Assembly: GCA_050084985.1 (NCBI GenBank)
Contig: JBITNC010000002.1
Span: 33,232,001 to 33,296,000 of the forward strand
Source of the DNA: Nageia nagi
Lineage: Eukaryota > Pinophyta
Direction: 5' to 3'
DNA length: 64,000 nucleotides
The notes beneath the pieces were generated by a model. The model saw nothing but the letters and a program-made list of their open reading frames with translations, had not been told where the DNA came from and ran no database searches. Positions within the stretch are counted from its first letter, which is position 1, and every line of letters begins with the position of its first letter. Position numbers and translations under genes: made by a program. Below are positions 44,239 through 57,010 of this stretch, one piece after another.

Positions 44239-44741
44239 TGTGAGAATTAGCACTACTCTAATTCCCAAGGTCCAAGACTATAGAAAGCTCAATCACATTC
44301 AACATGCAACATCTACAAGCTACTAACACATTCACACAATATGACACCAATATAATGTGGTTCCTCCCTCCTTGGGAGTACATCCACAACTAGTTCTCTA
44401 TTCTCAATCTATGCCTCTCTTATAACTATTCTCTTGCTCTCTCCTAGACAACCTAGTAGAGTAATCTTACTCCAAAAATTAGATGTGTTTACAAGAGGAG
44501 AGGCCCTCTATTTATAGCTTGAGAGCACCTCCCTAACCTCCCTTTAACCCAAGGGTAAGGTTAGGGCTACAATAAATGTGTGAGCTAACTTTAACCTACC
44601 AACTAACCCCATGGTTAGGTCAAAGTCCACACATAATAAAGAATTCAATTAATCCCTTAAGGTATCTACATATCCTTTAAGTGATTAATTGAACTTACAA
44701 GGAGTTTAGATATTCACAATATTTCATTACAAATTCTAACA
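44239..44741 (-). repeat. Copia B 3' LTR
   Basis: 503 bp, starting (minus strand) TGTTAGAATTTGTAATG. The purine tract (CTCCCCCTT on the plus strand, 44742-44750) adjoins it. AACCC at 44234-44238 is the target duplication. Confidence 0.95.
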
Positions 44742-45214
44742 CTCCCCCTTAATGCAATATTGGGATAGAGCATAGAAGAGATAAGAGAGAGAGTAAGAGA
44801 GAGTTCTCCTCCATAGAGATACAAGTGGAGATGAGAACATTTACATATTTAAGAATCTTTTTGAGAACTAGTATGAGACTCACTACATTACCATTTGACA
44901 AAATGGTTTACAATACAATCATTAACCACAACTAGTTTCACTATACATAGTAGTCGATCAACTTTAAGCTGACATGTGAGTCTCCATGAGCTTGCTTTCA
45001 CAAGGTGAGTAACCTGCATTTCTGAAGAAGATCCTGCATGCTACAAGCAACTCATGAACAAAATCAGTTAGATGCATCATATATTCAAATAAGAGAATTA
45101 AATAATGCTATCTTATAAATAACTAATTAATGGTGCACTATAAGTCATCACGGAGATGCCAAGCCATCACTCATAGTCACCTGTTGTATATAGACATGTG
45201 TTGATTATTAATAG

Positions 45215-45740
45215 AGCATAAAAATTGTATAACGAGTTTCTCACGCAGAGCAAACTCACCACGGAGGTATAGAATGTACAACAAGTTCATCACACAGAGC
45301 GAACTTACCATGGAGGTATATTAATTATATGCTCAAAAATTGTACAATGAGTTTCTCACGTAGATCAAACTCACCACGGAGGTATAGAGCATAAAAATTG
45401 TACAATGAGTTTCTCATGCAGAGCAAACTCACCACGAAGGTATAGAATGTACAACAAGTTCGTCACGCAGAGCGAACTTACCATGGAGGTATATTAATTA
45501 TATGCTCAAAAATTGTACAATGAGTTTCTCACGCAGAGCAAACTCACCACGGAGGTATAAATATGTACAACAAGTTTGTCACGCAGAGCAAACTTACCAC
45601 GGAGGTATAAATATGTACAATAAGTTTGTCACATAGAGCAAACTTACCACGGAGGTATAAAATAATCAACACTCTATAACAATAATTGTACAATAAGTTT
45701 ATCACACAAAGCAAACTTACCATGGAGGTCTAGAATGTAC
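45215..45740 (-). repeat. Copia B 3'-UTR minisatellite, nine units
   Basis: Nine copies of the unit ending (plus strand) CACCACGGAGGTATA or TACCATGGAGGTATA, near 45250, 45301, 45366, 45423, 45474, 45540, 45590, 45640 and 45712. Some are grouped in a two-unit higher-order pattern. The mirrored AAGTTTG..CAAACTT arms allow a hairpin in each unit. Copia A has four units. Confidence 0.85.
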
Positions 45741-45788
45741 AATCAAAAAAGGCCTCTTAGAGGTGAAGTTGTCATCATTAGCAAAGGT

Positions 45789-47990
45789 TCAAACTTCACT
45801 CCCCCTTGAGGGCAACTTCACCAACCTGAGAGAATCCCTAAGCTTGCTGAACTGAGCTTCAGGAAGGGGCTTGGTGAATATATCAGCAGAGTTTTCAATA
45901 GATGTACAATACTCCAAGTGTATGATGTCATCTAGAACCTTCTCCCTGATAAAATGGGCTTGGATTTCCACATGTTTGGTTCTCTGATGGAACACAGGAT
46001 TCTTAGCCAAAGAGATAGCCGATTGATTGTCTAAAGAAATAAGAGATGGGCCATTTTGCTTATACCCAATTTCGTTTAGAAGATGCCTTAGCCAAATAGC
46101 TTCTTGGGCGGCAACAGTCATGGCTCGATATTCGACTTTAGTGGTAGAAAGAGTCACAGTAGGTTGCTTCTTGGAAGCCCAAGAGATAGCACCTGTACCA
46201 ATGCTAAACACATATGCAGAGGTTGATTTTCTGTCATCTCTATCTCCTCCATAATCAAAATCTAAAAACCCTGAGAGAATAATTGAGGGCACTTTGGAAT
46301 ACTTAAGAGCAAGATCCTTTGTCCCTGCCACATACCTCAAGATTTGCTTCATAGCATTGAGGTGTTCAACATATGGTTTTTGCATGAATCATGCCATCAG
46401 ATTCACTGCAAAGGCAATATCAGGATGAGAGATAGTCAGATACAGAAGACTACCGATCAATTGCCTATAAGCTGTAGCATCGGCCAACTGAGAATCTAAG
46501 CTTAGTGATACAACGATTCCAAGAGAAACAGGTATTGCAGCATATCTACACTCCTCCATTCCAAACTTTTGCAAGATGTCTGATATATACTTAGATTGAC
46601 TACGATAAGTACAATCTTTGTGTTGGTATACTTGCATTCCAAGATAGTAATGCAATAGACCTAGATCAGTCATTTCAAATGTTGCCTTCAGTTTGGATAT
46701 GCACTCTTGGATGATTTCAATATTGTTGCCTGTTATGAGAAGATCATCCACATAAAGGAGAATTAAGACCACGTCTTTTCCTTGATTGAGTACATAGAGA
46801 TCGGAGTCAGAGAAGCACTTGGAAAAACCAATATCTGTAAAGAATCCTAAAATTTTCTTGTACCATGCTCTAGGTGCTTGTTTAAGTCCATACAAAGACT
46901 TCTTTAGCTTGCACATAAGAGATTCTTTTCCTTCTGGAATAAATCCTTCTGGTTGACTCATGTAGATTTCTACATCCAAGTCACCATTGAGAAATGCACT
47001 CTTGACATCAAGTTGGAAAACTTTCCATCCCTGAGCTGCAGAAAGAGCAAGGATTATCCTAACAGTAGGCATTTTGGCCACAGGAGCAAAGGTTTCCTCA
47101 TAATCAATACCATATTTCTAAGCAAATCCTTTGGCCACTAACCTTGCTTTGTATTTTTCAACTTCTCCATCAGAATTGTACTTGACCTTGTAAATCCATT
47201 TATTTCCAATCACATTTTTCTCATTGGGATAAGGAACCAAATCCCAAGTTTCATTTTTCATGAGTGCCTCGTACTCAACTTTCATAGCTTCCATCCAACA
47301 CTCTTGCTTGGAAGCTTCTTTGAATGTTGATGGCTCATTCATATTATCAATTTTGGAAAATAAGGATTTATTCAAGGTCATACTTCTTGTAATTCTCTAA
47401 GCTGGAGAATTTTGCTCTTTTGGTGACTTCCCTACATGATCATCCAACCAGTTAGGTGCAGGTGTAGAATCATCTGAATCAAACACCTCAGCATGAGAAG
47501 TCATATCCTTAGGAAGTTCATTGAACTTGACATCCCTAGAAACAAAGACTATTTTATGGGATGAGGAGTAGAGCCTGTAACCTCTATGCTGATTATCATA
47601 CCCCACAAAGATGCATTTTTTTGATCTTTTATCTAGCTTCTTTCTTTTCTCTAAAGTAATGAAGGCAAATGCATCACATCCAAAGACCCTGAAGTGTGAG
47701 ATGTTAGGTTTCTTTCCTGTCCATGCTTCATATGGAGTTTTTCCTTCAACTGCTTTAGTAGGACACCTATTAAGGGTGTGAATAGTAGTGTGAACAGCTT
47801 CTCCCCATAAGAAACTAGGAAGGTTACCCAACATGCATCTTGCCATTTCCATAATGGTGCAATTCTTTCTTTCAGCAACTCCATTTTGCTGAGGGGTGTA
47901 TGGGATTGTGAATTGCCGCTTGATCCCATGTTTAACACAATAATCGTTAAACTCATTGCTATTATATACACCCCCATCGTCAGATCTCAG
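45789..47990 (-). pseudogene. Copia B integrase C-terminus, reverse transcriptase and RNase H (broken)
   Basis: One minus-strand frame from about 47993 to the terminal stop at 45789 reads the integrase end (FTIPYTPQQNGVAERKN), RT (LDVKSAFLNGDLDVEIYM; YVDD encoded at 46743-46754) and RNase H (DFDYGGDRDDRKST, DNQSAISLA). Three in-frame stops interrupt it: TAG at 47397-47399, TAG at 47118-47120 and TGA at 46389-46391. At the last two, copia A has CAA and CGA, so C-to-T changes explain them. Closely similar to copia A pol throughout. Confidence 0.9.
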
Positions 47991-48823
47991 CATTTTGATC
48001 TTAAATTAGTTTGATTTTCAACAAGTGCCTTGAAGTATTTAAATCGATCAAAATTTTGATCCTTGTGCTCAAGTAGATAACCAAATGTCATCCTACTGAA
48101 GTCATCAATGAAGGTCAGAACATAAGAAGCTCCCCCTAGAGACTTAGTCTGAAATGGACCCATCAAATCTGAATGCACAAACTGAAGAGGACGAGTAGCC
48201 CGAGTTGCCTTATCCTTTTCAAACTTTTGTCTATTCATCTTTCTTAGAATGCACCTTTCACAAAGACCAACTGTGGGTGAAATATTAGGTAAACCTTCCA
48301 CAAGTTCTTGATTTTTCATATCTTGAATACTCTTGTGGTTAAGGTGCCCTAATCGTTGATGCCAAAGATTACCTTTTGAACACACATTTGTAGCAAGACA
48401 AATCTTTGAAGGTACTTGATCCACAATATAAAGGTCATTCTTTACTGATCCTTTCATCAAAGTGGCAAGTCCTTTCTTAACACAGCAGGAGTGTGAGGTA
48501 AACTCAAATGAGCATCCTGTCCTTGTAATCTGAATTATAGATATAAGATTCATCCTTAGCTTAGGCACATAAAAGACATTATCAAGCGCCTTTCCATGAA
48601 TCTTCACATTCCCTATTCCTTGAACATCAAGGACTATATTATCACCTATCACAACTGTATCCTTGTTGTACTTATGAAAATTTTCAAACTTATCCTTTTC
48701 ATAACACATGTGATTAGTGCATCCTGAATCAATAATCCAATCATTTGAAATAGTTTGAGTCATTGAGTAGTAGGAAACAGAAGCAGCATGCTTGTTCTTC
48801 TTTTTATTATTGAAATTTCTCAC
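47987..48823 (-). pseudogene. Copia B protease and integrase N-terminal half
   Basis: 278 open codons on the minus strand with WIIDSGCTNHM (protease DSG), LWHQRLGHLNHKS...LCERCILRKM (integrase HHCC finger) and FIDDFSRMTFGYL. It ends where a single base is missing relative to copia A near 48000-48005, shifting into the downstream frame. It is in frame with the gag region above it. Confidence 0.88.
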
Positions 48824-49684
48824 ATTTGCATTTCCCTTTCCTTTTTGAGCAAATTTCTTTTTGCGACAATCATACTCTTTGTGCCCAAAGATGCCACAAA
48901 AGTTACAATTCCCATCAAAATTTTCCTACTGTGTTGGTTTTCTTGATCCAGCTTTGTCATTCCTTTGCTTGAAGTTGCTGTGCTTCCTGATGGTAGATGA
49001 GGATTTGTTGTCTTTGAATTTATAATATTTGAATGTCTTCTTGAAAGGAGTTTTGGTTGCTCCTAGAGCAATGCTATTATCCTTTGGAGAAATGTTCAAC
49101 ATTTTCTTGTTCAAAGTTTCCTCATGCTTCAGAAGGAGTCTAGAAAGATTGTCAAGGGAGATAACATCTTCTTCATCATCGAGCCTAGTCTCCATAACTG
49201 TGACAAAGTTACTGAACTTTGTAGAGAGGCTTTGAAGAATAATGAAGACCATGAACTCATCATTGATTCAACTGCACCCATAGCCAACCAGTTGTGTCTT
49301 GAGGTCAATGATTTTGTTCAAGTAGATTGAGGCACTTTCATCTTCTCCTTGACGATACTGTAACAACTTTTGTAGAATGGTGAACCTTCTTGAAAATTTG
49401 GACCCAAGGTAAATTTTCTTTATTCTGTCCTGAGCTTCTTTTGCTGATGTCGAGGAAGAAATCATGAGAAGGATGTCATCTGAAACTGCACGATAGATCA
49501 TTGAGGTTTCTAACTCATTCTTTGAGTTGTAAATTTCAAGGGCCTTCTCATCTGTAGGAGCAACTAGATCTTCATTTACTATCTGCCACAACTTCCTTAC
49601 CTGTAACTCAGCTCTCATACGAGGTTCACATATGCCGTAGTTGGAACCATCGAGTATGTGCTTAGGTATGAAGGTTTCAACCAT
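48824..49684 (-). pseudogene. Copia B gag, two in-frame stops
   Basis: ATG at 49684 (MVETFIPKHILDGSNYGICE) starts a UBN2-type gag like copia A. Stops lie at 49268-49270 (TGA where copia A has TGG) and 48926-48928 (TAG). The CCHC knuckle CNFCGIFGHKEYDC follows in the same frame near 48875-48915. It is therefore inactive as a full protein but barely diverged from copia A gag. Confidence 0.88.
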
Positions 49685-52600
49685 TATCTGTACAAAAAAT
49701 AAATATGCAAATTTTACAAGTTTCCATCTATACAAATCAAACATAAGTAAACATATCCCACATGTGCAAACTTATAACCATGATCTGTAGAGGAATAAAG
49801 TTGGGGTTGTTTTCTTGTGTAGAATTAGGCCTTCACCTGGATGCCCGCAAGGTGGAGCCCAGGTACTACCAGTCCTCAACCAGTTCACCTTGGTCAGTAA
49901 TATACTCTCACAAGGAGAAGTACCAACTATTTTCCAAGGATCCGATGTATCTTGGATCGACCATTTTAATTATCTTGATTAAGATTTTTAGTTTTCCTCC
50001 TAGGTTATCAGGATAATCCCTGAATGGACGTGCAGACATGTGGTATCACTACACACATGCCTGTCCACCTAATAGAGTTATGTCCAATCCAACAGAGGTC
50101 TTAGGGGCAATTAAGATGGACTTACCACCATTCGGTTCTTCAGACTATAAAGGGCTCCAGTCTACCCTGTCCTCACCTTGTGGCTCCCCAAACAAGTCAT
50201 GTTGTGGAAGAATACATGCGGATGTGTTCATTTTAGGGGTTACTTTCAATATTTGCATTTTTGCAAGTATAAGCAAATTGTGTAAAAATATAAAGTAAAG
50301 TAAAATTGCATCATCCACATGAGCTTAAAAAAATTTAAAAAATCCAATGGGTTTTGTACTAACCCTTAAAGGACTTTTACATTTTGTATATTTTGCTCAG
50401 TATATTCAAGCACTTAATGAATTAAACAAAAGAACTAAGTCCTACTTAGTATTTAATTCATAACATGCATTGTTCCATGACTTTAAAAAATTAAGTAATC
50501 ATGCATTAAAAACTTAAGTCCTAAGCATGTTTTATTCTTCAAACAAGATAAAGAGACATGCATCACAAGTCTAGAATGCAAGATCTAGATAAAATTTAAG
50601 TAAAAAATTATACCAATTCCCCCCTTTTCACTTAAAGTTTTATCTAAAAAAAAATTGTATGCTAAGACTTGTCTTATAAGTATGCATTTTAAGTAAAACA
50701 ATTTCCCTTATTTACTTAAAAAATAGCATGCTTAGACTAAATTACTATGCTTAGAAAAAAAATGCTAAGAGGTTAGCATTAAAAAATTGCATGTGCACCT
50801 TAGTAATTTAAACATGCAATTTTGAGTAGAATTTTTAGAAATATTCTAAGTACTCCTAAGTGCATTTAATGGGAGCAATTGACTTGTAAGCAAGTAAATA
50901 AAAAAATTAAATACCTAAGAAGTATATGTGTGCAAGTTGTAATAGGATACCCATACCCCTACTTCATGCAATTTTAATGCTTCTTTTACTTCAAGCACTC
51001 TAAAATACTTCAAGTCAAAAAAAAATAAATGCATATAGGTAAAGTAGTGATGGCAACCCTTCCCTTACCAAGAAGGAGTATACGTTGCCTCTTGGGAGTA
51101 GTCAACAAAAAATTAATGCTCAAGGGGTTTGGTTGGGTTCTTAAGACTTAGGTGGTAAAACAAGGAAGAAATCAAATCCCCTTTCTAGTTGGTAAAAACA
51201 AAATTAAATGTATGTTAGTACTTTAAAAAATGACCCACCCCCTTTTTCTTCTACCAAGAAGAGCACGTTGCTTATGGAGGAGCATAGAAAGAAGGTAAAA
51301 ATGGTCAACAAGAATTAATGCTCAACAAGAAAGGAAGGAGTACATGTAAGGTTTCAATTAATGGTGAGATGGAAGAGGAGGCTTATGCAGGAGGCTGGCG
51401 TAAGAGAAGAGGAGCTCAAGAGGAGAGGGACGAGGAGACTGCTGCACACGAGGGAGACCAGGAGAGAGCAATCTTCAAGGAGAAGATTGCTGCATGTCAT
51501 GGCTGGCAGGAGGCTGTGGGAGCAATGCATGAGAGGGAGAGAAGTCCAGGTGCACACGAGCAGGCGTGAGGGTTGGGAGGAGTCTATCTGGCGAGGTTGC
51601 TAACGAGGGAGGAGGGAGTCAGCACACGTGAGAGAGACCAGGTCATAGCCGGTGAAGGAGGAGGCCATCGTGCGATCTTGCAATCCATGAAACTCTATCT
51701 GCTTCATGCATCTTATCAAACAATTCACGTGACTTCCCTACGCTTCTAAGTTTTGCATACATGTCTAACAAAGTGAAGGACATGGAGGTGGAGGCGGTCA
51801 TATGGCCATCTATTTCTTATCTCTATATGATTTCAATTACAAAGAGCGAATGAGGATTTCATTCAAGTTAAGGTTGAATAAGCAATAGCTTGACAGTGGA
51901 GAAATGTGAACACATGTCGATTGCAGGCAAGTCTGGAAGGGTCATTCCTATTGAGCTTCAAGTAAGATGATGCAGTTCAGGTTCATACTGCTCAGGATTT
52001 AGGTGGAGGCCGTGGTGAGGTCTTTGATGGAGGATGCCATCTGAAGAGAGGCTAGAAATGCTGCTTCCTTTCTTATGCCTGTGTCTACGATCAATGCAGG
52101 CCATGAAACATGGTCTGCATCATGCATCTTGGCAAACAATCTGATGCTGTTCAACGTATCCATTTTATGGATACCCAACGATTAGTGTAGTCCATAAAAC
52201 TTGGTCTGTATCATGCATAGTGTCAAACAATTCATGTGCCTTTTCATGCATCCGTTTTGTGCATATCCTGCAATCAGTGCAGTCCATAAAACTCGATCTG
52301 CATCTTATCAAACATTCGCACGACCTTGCCTACGCTTCCACATTTTGCATGCAGGTCGGCGAAGCATTTTATCAAACAATTCGTAGACCTTCCCGCTGCA
52401 GAGGAGAGGAGGAGAGGTCACGAGGGAGGAGGCTGCGTGTGACGTGGAGGCGGAAGACCATCGATGTGGCATTTTGTCAAACAAAATTTTAATTTTATTT
52501 GTAAACTGTATTATTTACAATATTTTTAATACTAATTTGCAAAAATTAAAAAAATATTGTAAATAAAGTGAAGTTAAATCCTTTTTTGTTAAATACCTTT

Positions 52601-53193
52601 CTCCCCCTCCCTTTTTTTTTCAACAATAACAATAATATCCCCATATTTGCTTTAAAAATTAAAAAATTGTCTCTAAAAATTATTTCCCTCTATTTGCATT
52701 AAAATTTTTTGCAAAAAAAAATAAGACAATTTAGAGAAGAAATAAAGTATTATGTAAATATTTCAAAACTTGTAAATAAAGTCCTCCACTTTATTTCAAC
52801 AATAACATATGTAAAAAATTGCACCTTCCTCTTTTTTTTGATATTTTTCACAAAAGACTATTGTAAAAAACTTTTCAATAAGATGCTATCATAATATATT
52901 TTTGCTCAAAAAAAAATTTTTCTTTGTACATTAAAAATAGATTACTAACATAAAATATTGTTAGTAAGAAGAGAGTAGCAAAAATATATTATGGTATTTG
53001 AAGTTATTTTTGCTAAGACATTGAGCTAGCATAATCATACAAAAAATTAGTATCATAATGAACTTAGTTAAAGAAGGATAGAAGGTTATACCTTTGCAAA
53101 CCTTTTACCTCACAATGAAGATTAGGATTAAGATCTCCAAATTTGAGAAGGATGAAGAACCTCCAAGATGTAGAAGAAGAGCTTCCACACCAA
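49685..53193 (-). other. Copia B long leader
   Basis: About 3.5 kb between PBS and gag. The gag-proximal 500 bp match the leader end of copia A. The AT-rich middle has CTTAAGTAAA-type repeats as in copia A (25.9-26.6 kb). A purine-rich (plus strand) patch at 51360-51660 corresponds to the C-rich patch of A. PPR fragments lie at 51680-51790 and 52080-52460. Confidence 0.6.
51680..52460 (-). pseudogene. Captured PPR gene fragments in the copia B leader
   Basis: Minus-strand segments near 51775-51690, 52190-52090 and 52365-52200 repeatedly encode degenerate MYAKCGSVGK..ELFDKMH.AD.VSW-type motifs. They share ATGCAAAATGTGGAAGCGTAGG-like and TTGTTTGA.AAGATGCATGA blocks with the fragment in copia A at 24541-24815. 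More PPR units are present here than in copia A. All are broken. They lie in sense orientation within the leader. Confidence 0.7.
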
Positions 53194-53205
53194 GCTCTGA
53201 TACCA
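53194..53205 (-). promoter_or_regulatory. Primer-binding site, copia B (initiator tRNA-Met)
   Basis: TGGTATCAGAGC on the minus strand, two bases inside the 5' LTR, the canonical plant copia PBS. Confidence 0.92.
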
Positions 53206-53207
53206 AT

Positions 53208-53710
53208 TGTGAGAATTAGCACTACTCTAATTCCCAAGGTCCAAGACTATAGAAAGCTCAATCACATTCAACATGCAACATCTACAAGCTACTAACACAT
53301 TCACACAATATGACACCAATATAATGTGGTTCCTCCCTCCTTGGGAGTACATCCACAACTAGTTTTCTATTCTCAATCTATGCCTCTCTTACAACTATTC
53401 TCTTGCTCTCTCCTACACAACCTAGTAGAGTAATCTTACTCCAAAACTTAGATGTATTTACAAGAGGAGAGGCCCTCTATTTATAGCTTGAGAGCACCTC
53501 CCTAACCTCCCTTTAACCCAAGGGTAAGGTTAGGGTTACAACAAATGTGTGACCTAACTTTAACCTACCAACTAACCCCATGGTTAGGTCAAAGTCCACA
53601 CATAATAAAGAATTCAATTAATCCCTTAAGGTATCTACATATCCTTTAAGTGATTAATTGAAATTACAAGGAGTTTAGATATTCACAATATTTCATTACA
53701 AATTCTAACA
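53208..53710 (-). repeat. Copia B 5' LTR
   Basis: 503 bp matching 44239-44741 with about nine substitutions. A TATAAATA box (minus strand) lies at 53478-53485. AACCC follows at 53711-53715. Confidence 0.95.
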
Positions 53711-53715
53711 AACCC

Positions 53716-54420
53716 CATATCTTTTGACATACATTTGGCAATTCAAATGAAGAGGAAGTTGTGGAGGAACGTTATTAAAGATGTAAAGGATATATATTAT
53801 ATCTAAGATTTTATGCATATGGTTAAGGAGGTGATCACCAAGCATGAATATATTTTTAAAGAGGCAAAGGTATTTATGAAGGAAAAGATCCCTATGGAAA
53901 AGTAAGCCATAGGAAAGTTGAACAAAATGAGTACCTTCCAAGTATTCAGTTTACCTATGGAATCCTAAGAGGAAATGTTATTAATGAATAATGTAGTCTT
54001 GACCTTGAATGAAATGGTAAGAGAAGGGGAAAGGATCATAAGCATTTTGGTATCCAAAGTGTCTAATTTTTTTAAAGAACTAGGTCTAGTATAGACAATT
54101 CAAATGCCCAAGTTCTAGACACCTAAAGAAACTCCTATAACAAATAAAGAACTTCATGCTATAATTAGGGAAATGGTAGAATTTCAAAAAGAGATTATGG
54201 AATCAATTTCTGATACATTGAGAGACACATTGCTAGAGTTTATGGTCAAACAAATGACTATTTAGAATGAGATAAATGCATTGGAATCAAAGCATAAGCA
54301 TTTGAGCTTTGCTTGCATAAATCATCTAATTTTAATTCATTTTAATGTTAATAATTTTGATATTACTACAATAGAGGATTGGATAAAAGTGAAGGTTGTA
54401 TTGGGAGCTTCATCCTTAAG
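53716..54420 (+). pseudogene. ORF3 relic, right part (old Tat element)
   Basis: Continuation of the ORF3 relic beyond copia B. Lys/Glu-rich coiled-coil sequence (WRNVIKDVKDI, then FKEAKVFMKEKIPMEK) is followed by a C-terminal segment at about 54290-54400 reading KHKHLSFACINHLILIHF. This matches the RKHANVSYEVLNHTALAHAR end of the young ORF3. A few stops are present. The match fixes ORF3 as the last coding unit before the 3' LTR. Confidence 0.65.
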
Positions 54421-54483
54421 TTAATAAAGTTAAATCTAGGTTATGTATTTGATGATACAAATTTCCCCTGCAAGTTACCATAT

Positions 54484-56037
54484 TGTGAACACTTTTTACA
54501 ATTGAAGATATTGGTTGGATATTATACTCTTTTTCCCAAGTATAAGAGAATTTTTCTCAATGTCACATTTTATAACAAGTGACATCAACATTTATAATAT
54601 CGCATCATGATTGAGGCATTATGAAGGTAATTTTTATCAATGTTGTTGTTTCCATTGGCTTACATCATCATGTATGTAACTAAAAAAAAATGTGTATTTT
54701 AATATGATTAAAATCTTGTTGCTTTTTTAATATGGTGATGTGAGATTTTGCTTTCCCACACCATAATGTAACATTCTTTGGAGGCTTTTCCATGTTTTGT
54801 ATGTGATGGGATCAATAGTTATATTCCTACATCATGACATGAGATTTTGAAATATGGATGCCACTCTTTTTGAAGGATGATATTATGAGTTTTAATCTTG
54901 CATCTTGGCATAGTATTTTAATGAGAATTTGAAGACTTGTCACTCTTTTGAGGCAATGAAATCATTAAGGTTTTTCTTGGATTATGACTAGGTGAGTGAA
55001 GACTCGAAATTGCAAGATAATTTATTTTAAGAGATTAGAGAAGCATAATAACTCAACCAAAGACTTTAGATTATGATGAAAAATAATAATAAGATTCATA
55101 ATGGTGTCATAATTTATAGAATGATGTGATAGTTCAGTTAAAGGCTAAAAGATGTTACAAAAAAGAATAAAGCAGTTCAAGAAGATACAATAAGAGTAGA
55201 CTTATGTCTAAAAAGGTCCAAAAAATGATAAGAAGACCAAGAGATGTTACATGAGGTGGTAGTTAGTTAGTGTGAGTTGGCATCAACGACTTAAATTAGA
55301 TCTTGGAGGTCCTGTTGAAAGTTAATAATTTATTTTGAATGACTAAATTTGGTTGCTTGAAATTAGATTTTGTTGGTTAATTATGTTAGCTATGACTAAA
55401 TTTGTAAAGTTATTATAATCATGGATATATACTTAAGAATTGTATTAGTATATCATTTAGATGTATATTATTTAGAGGTTTCTTATTAATTTTATTTTAC
55501 ATCACCATTTTGGAGGTGATTTTTGTTAGAATTTTGGACTATAAATATTGCTAGGATAGATGTAATATTGGTAATATATTTTAGTCATTTTCCCTTTGTA
55601 ATGTGTATTATTCCTTCTATTCAATATCAAGTATGTTATATTTTCCCTCTTAGAGATGATTTATCTTTTTACTTTCTTAAATCAATGTATGATTTGCTTA
55701 GTTGCACTTTGTGAATGCTAAGGTAATTATTATTCAATCTACATTTATAAGGAGTATTTGGTAAAGATAGCTCAAAAATGTTGCATGCACTAATAGTCAT
55801 GAAATAGAATTTCTTCTAGTTTGTTCCCACTTTAATGGAAGCTCATGCTGGTTAAGGACCTTCCTCTCATTTATTTCTTACACCCTATCCTTTTGACTTT
55901 CTTTCTTATACCATGGTCTTGAGGTAATTGGACTACCAACCTAATAGATAAGGAACCTACCTTATTTGGATACTGAATTGGTACTTGGGTTAATTCATTC
56001 AATAGAAGGACACCTATATTACAAGATTATGATAAAA
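54484..56037 (+). repeat. 3' LTR of the old Tat element
   Basis: About 1.55 kb, homologous to 15878-17430 (shared blocks listed there). The start is set by the ATTTCCCC..ACCATAT block that also precedes the young 3' LTR. The right end falls in an A-run and is approximate. Confidence 0.75.
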
Positions 56038-57010
56038 AAAATTCATATGGCGTAGTGCCCCATTAATAAACTAAGTGAAGATTCAAAACATTTGTTGGTA
56101 GTTGGAAGGCCAAGATGTAGGAATATGACTTCAAATGCTAATAAGTTCCTTCTTAAGTAGGCATGCAATGATTTAAAGATATGGTGCTTTAGAATTTGGG
56201 CAAGGTTGAGGCTCCTCAAATTTTATGATTATCATTCCATCCTCCTTTTCCATTTCATACTACTAAAGAAGAAGTATATTTCTTTTATTTTGTGTCACTC
56301 CATTGATAACATTATTGAAAGAAACATAAAACTCCTTCGATGTCAAAGGATTTTATAGATCATATACATGCATACAAAAAATAACTTACCACTTGGAGTA
56401 AGGATGGTGAGAGTCGATTGAGAAGTTGAAAGATTAAATATCATGAGGCACTCATTAGAATTCAAATGTAAAATCCTTTAGGGTTTGGTGAGTAAAAGGA
56501 AGCTAAAAATAAGATTACCCTTATAGATGATGAGCAAGGTAAAATTCCAAGGAGACATATCAAAAAGTTATTTCTTCCAATTTCAAATAGTGAGAAAGTT
56601 GCAAAACCTCTAATTATGAAAGCTTCAATGAAGATATCTATGGTGGAGGATCAAAAACCATTTATTGATATCAAAAATAGCCTTGAATCAAACCATAAAA
56701 TTATTACTACTTGAAGGAATAAGAGAAAAAATAATTTACATAAATTTAATGGCTTCAAATGCTATCTTTGGAACATCCCTTGGGAACAATACCCATATTC
56801 AGTATGAGAGTCCAAAACAACCAACAAAACCATATTGTGAGGGAATGAAAATTTTGTGAATTCCAACAACTACTCTTGTCAACCCACAAGTCCAAAAAAA
56901 TTGGTAAAATATTCAATAATTCTAGAAATTATTGAATGAGGTTCTAGGTTAAAAGATAAAGATTAGGATTGAAATCCTTTCAAGAGGCTTCCAAAAGTGA
57001 TGGAATTACA
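56038..57010. other. Unassigned decayed sequence
   Basis: Lys-rich remnant frames (for example 56665-56859) with no motif I can name. It may be ORF1-like LINE debris but nothing firm supports it. Confidence 0.3.

Larger units (their letters stand above)
44239..53710 (-). mobile_element. Copia B: Ty1/copia LTR retrotransposon, minus strand
   Basis: 503-bp LTRs (44239-44741, 3'; 53208-53710, 5'), AACCC duplications at 44234-44238 and 53711-53715, an intact tRNA-Met PBS and a purine tract. Same family as copia A (similar LTR, leader, proteins and 3' minisatellite), about 9.5 kb and uninterrupted by insertions. The LTRs differ at about nine positions. Gag-pol has five in-frame stops and one frameshift. 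It sits inside ORF3 of the old Tat element in opposite orientation. Confidence 0.95.
15878..56037 (+). mobile_element. Old Tat-clade Ty3/gypsy LTR retrotransposon, split by two copia insertions
   Basis: The diverged LTR pair (15878-17430 and 54484-~56037) brackets, in one orientation, gag, protease, an extra RNase H, RT, RNase H, integrase and then two unknown coding regions (ORF2 and ORF3). With copia A (23563-40846) and copia B (44239-53710) and their target duplications removed, it would be about 13.4 kb. Every coding part is crowded with stops. Domain type and order, notably the additional RNase H, identify the Tat (OTA, non-chromovirus) lineage. I did not find a target-site duplication at the outer ends, as expected at this age. 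The right boundary is accurate to a few bases only. Confidence 0.8.

Noticed and set aside
51318-51603. Arg/Glu-rich plus-strand frames in the copia B leader
   Set aside because: They lie antisense to the element in a purine-rich patch and have low-complexity composition; the corresponding patch in copia A is C-rich on the sense strand and not coding.
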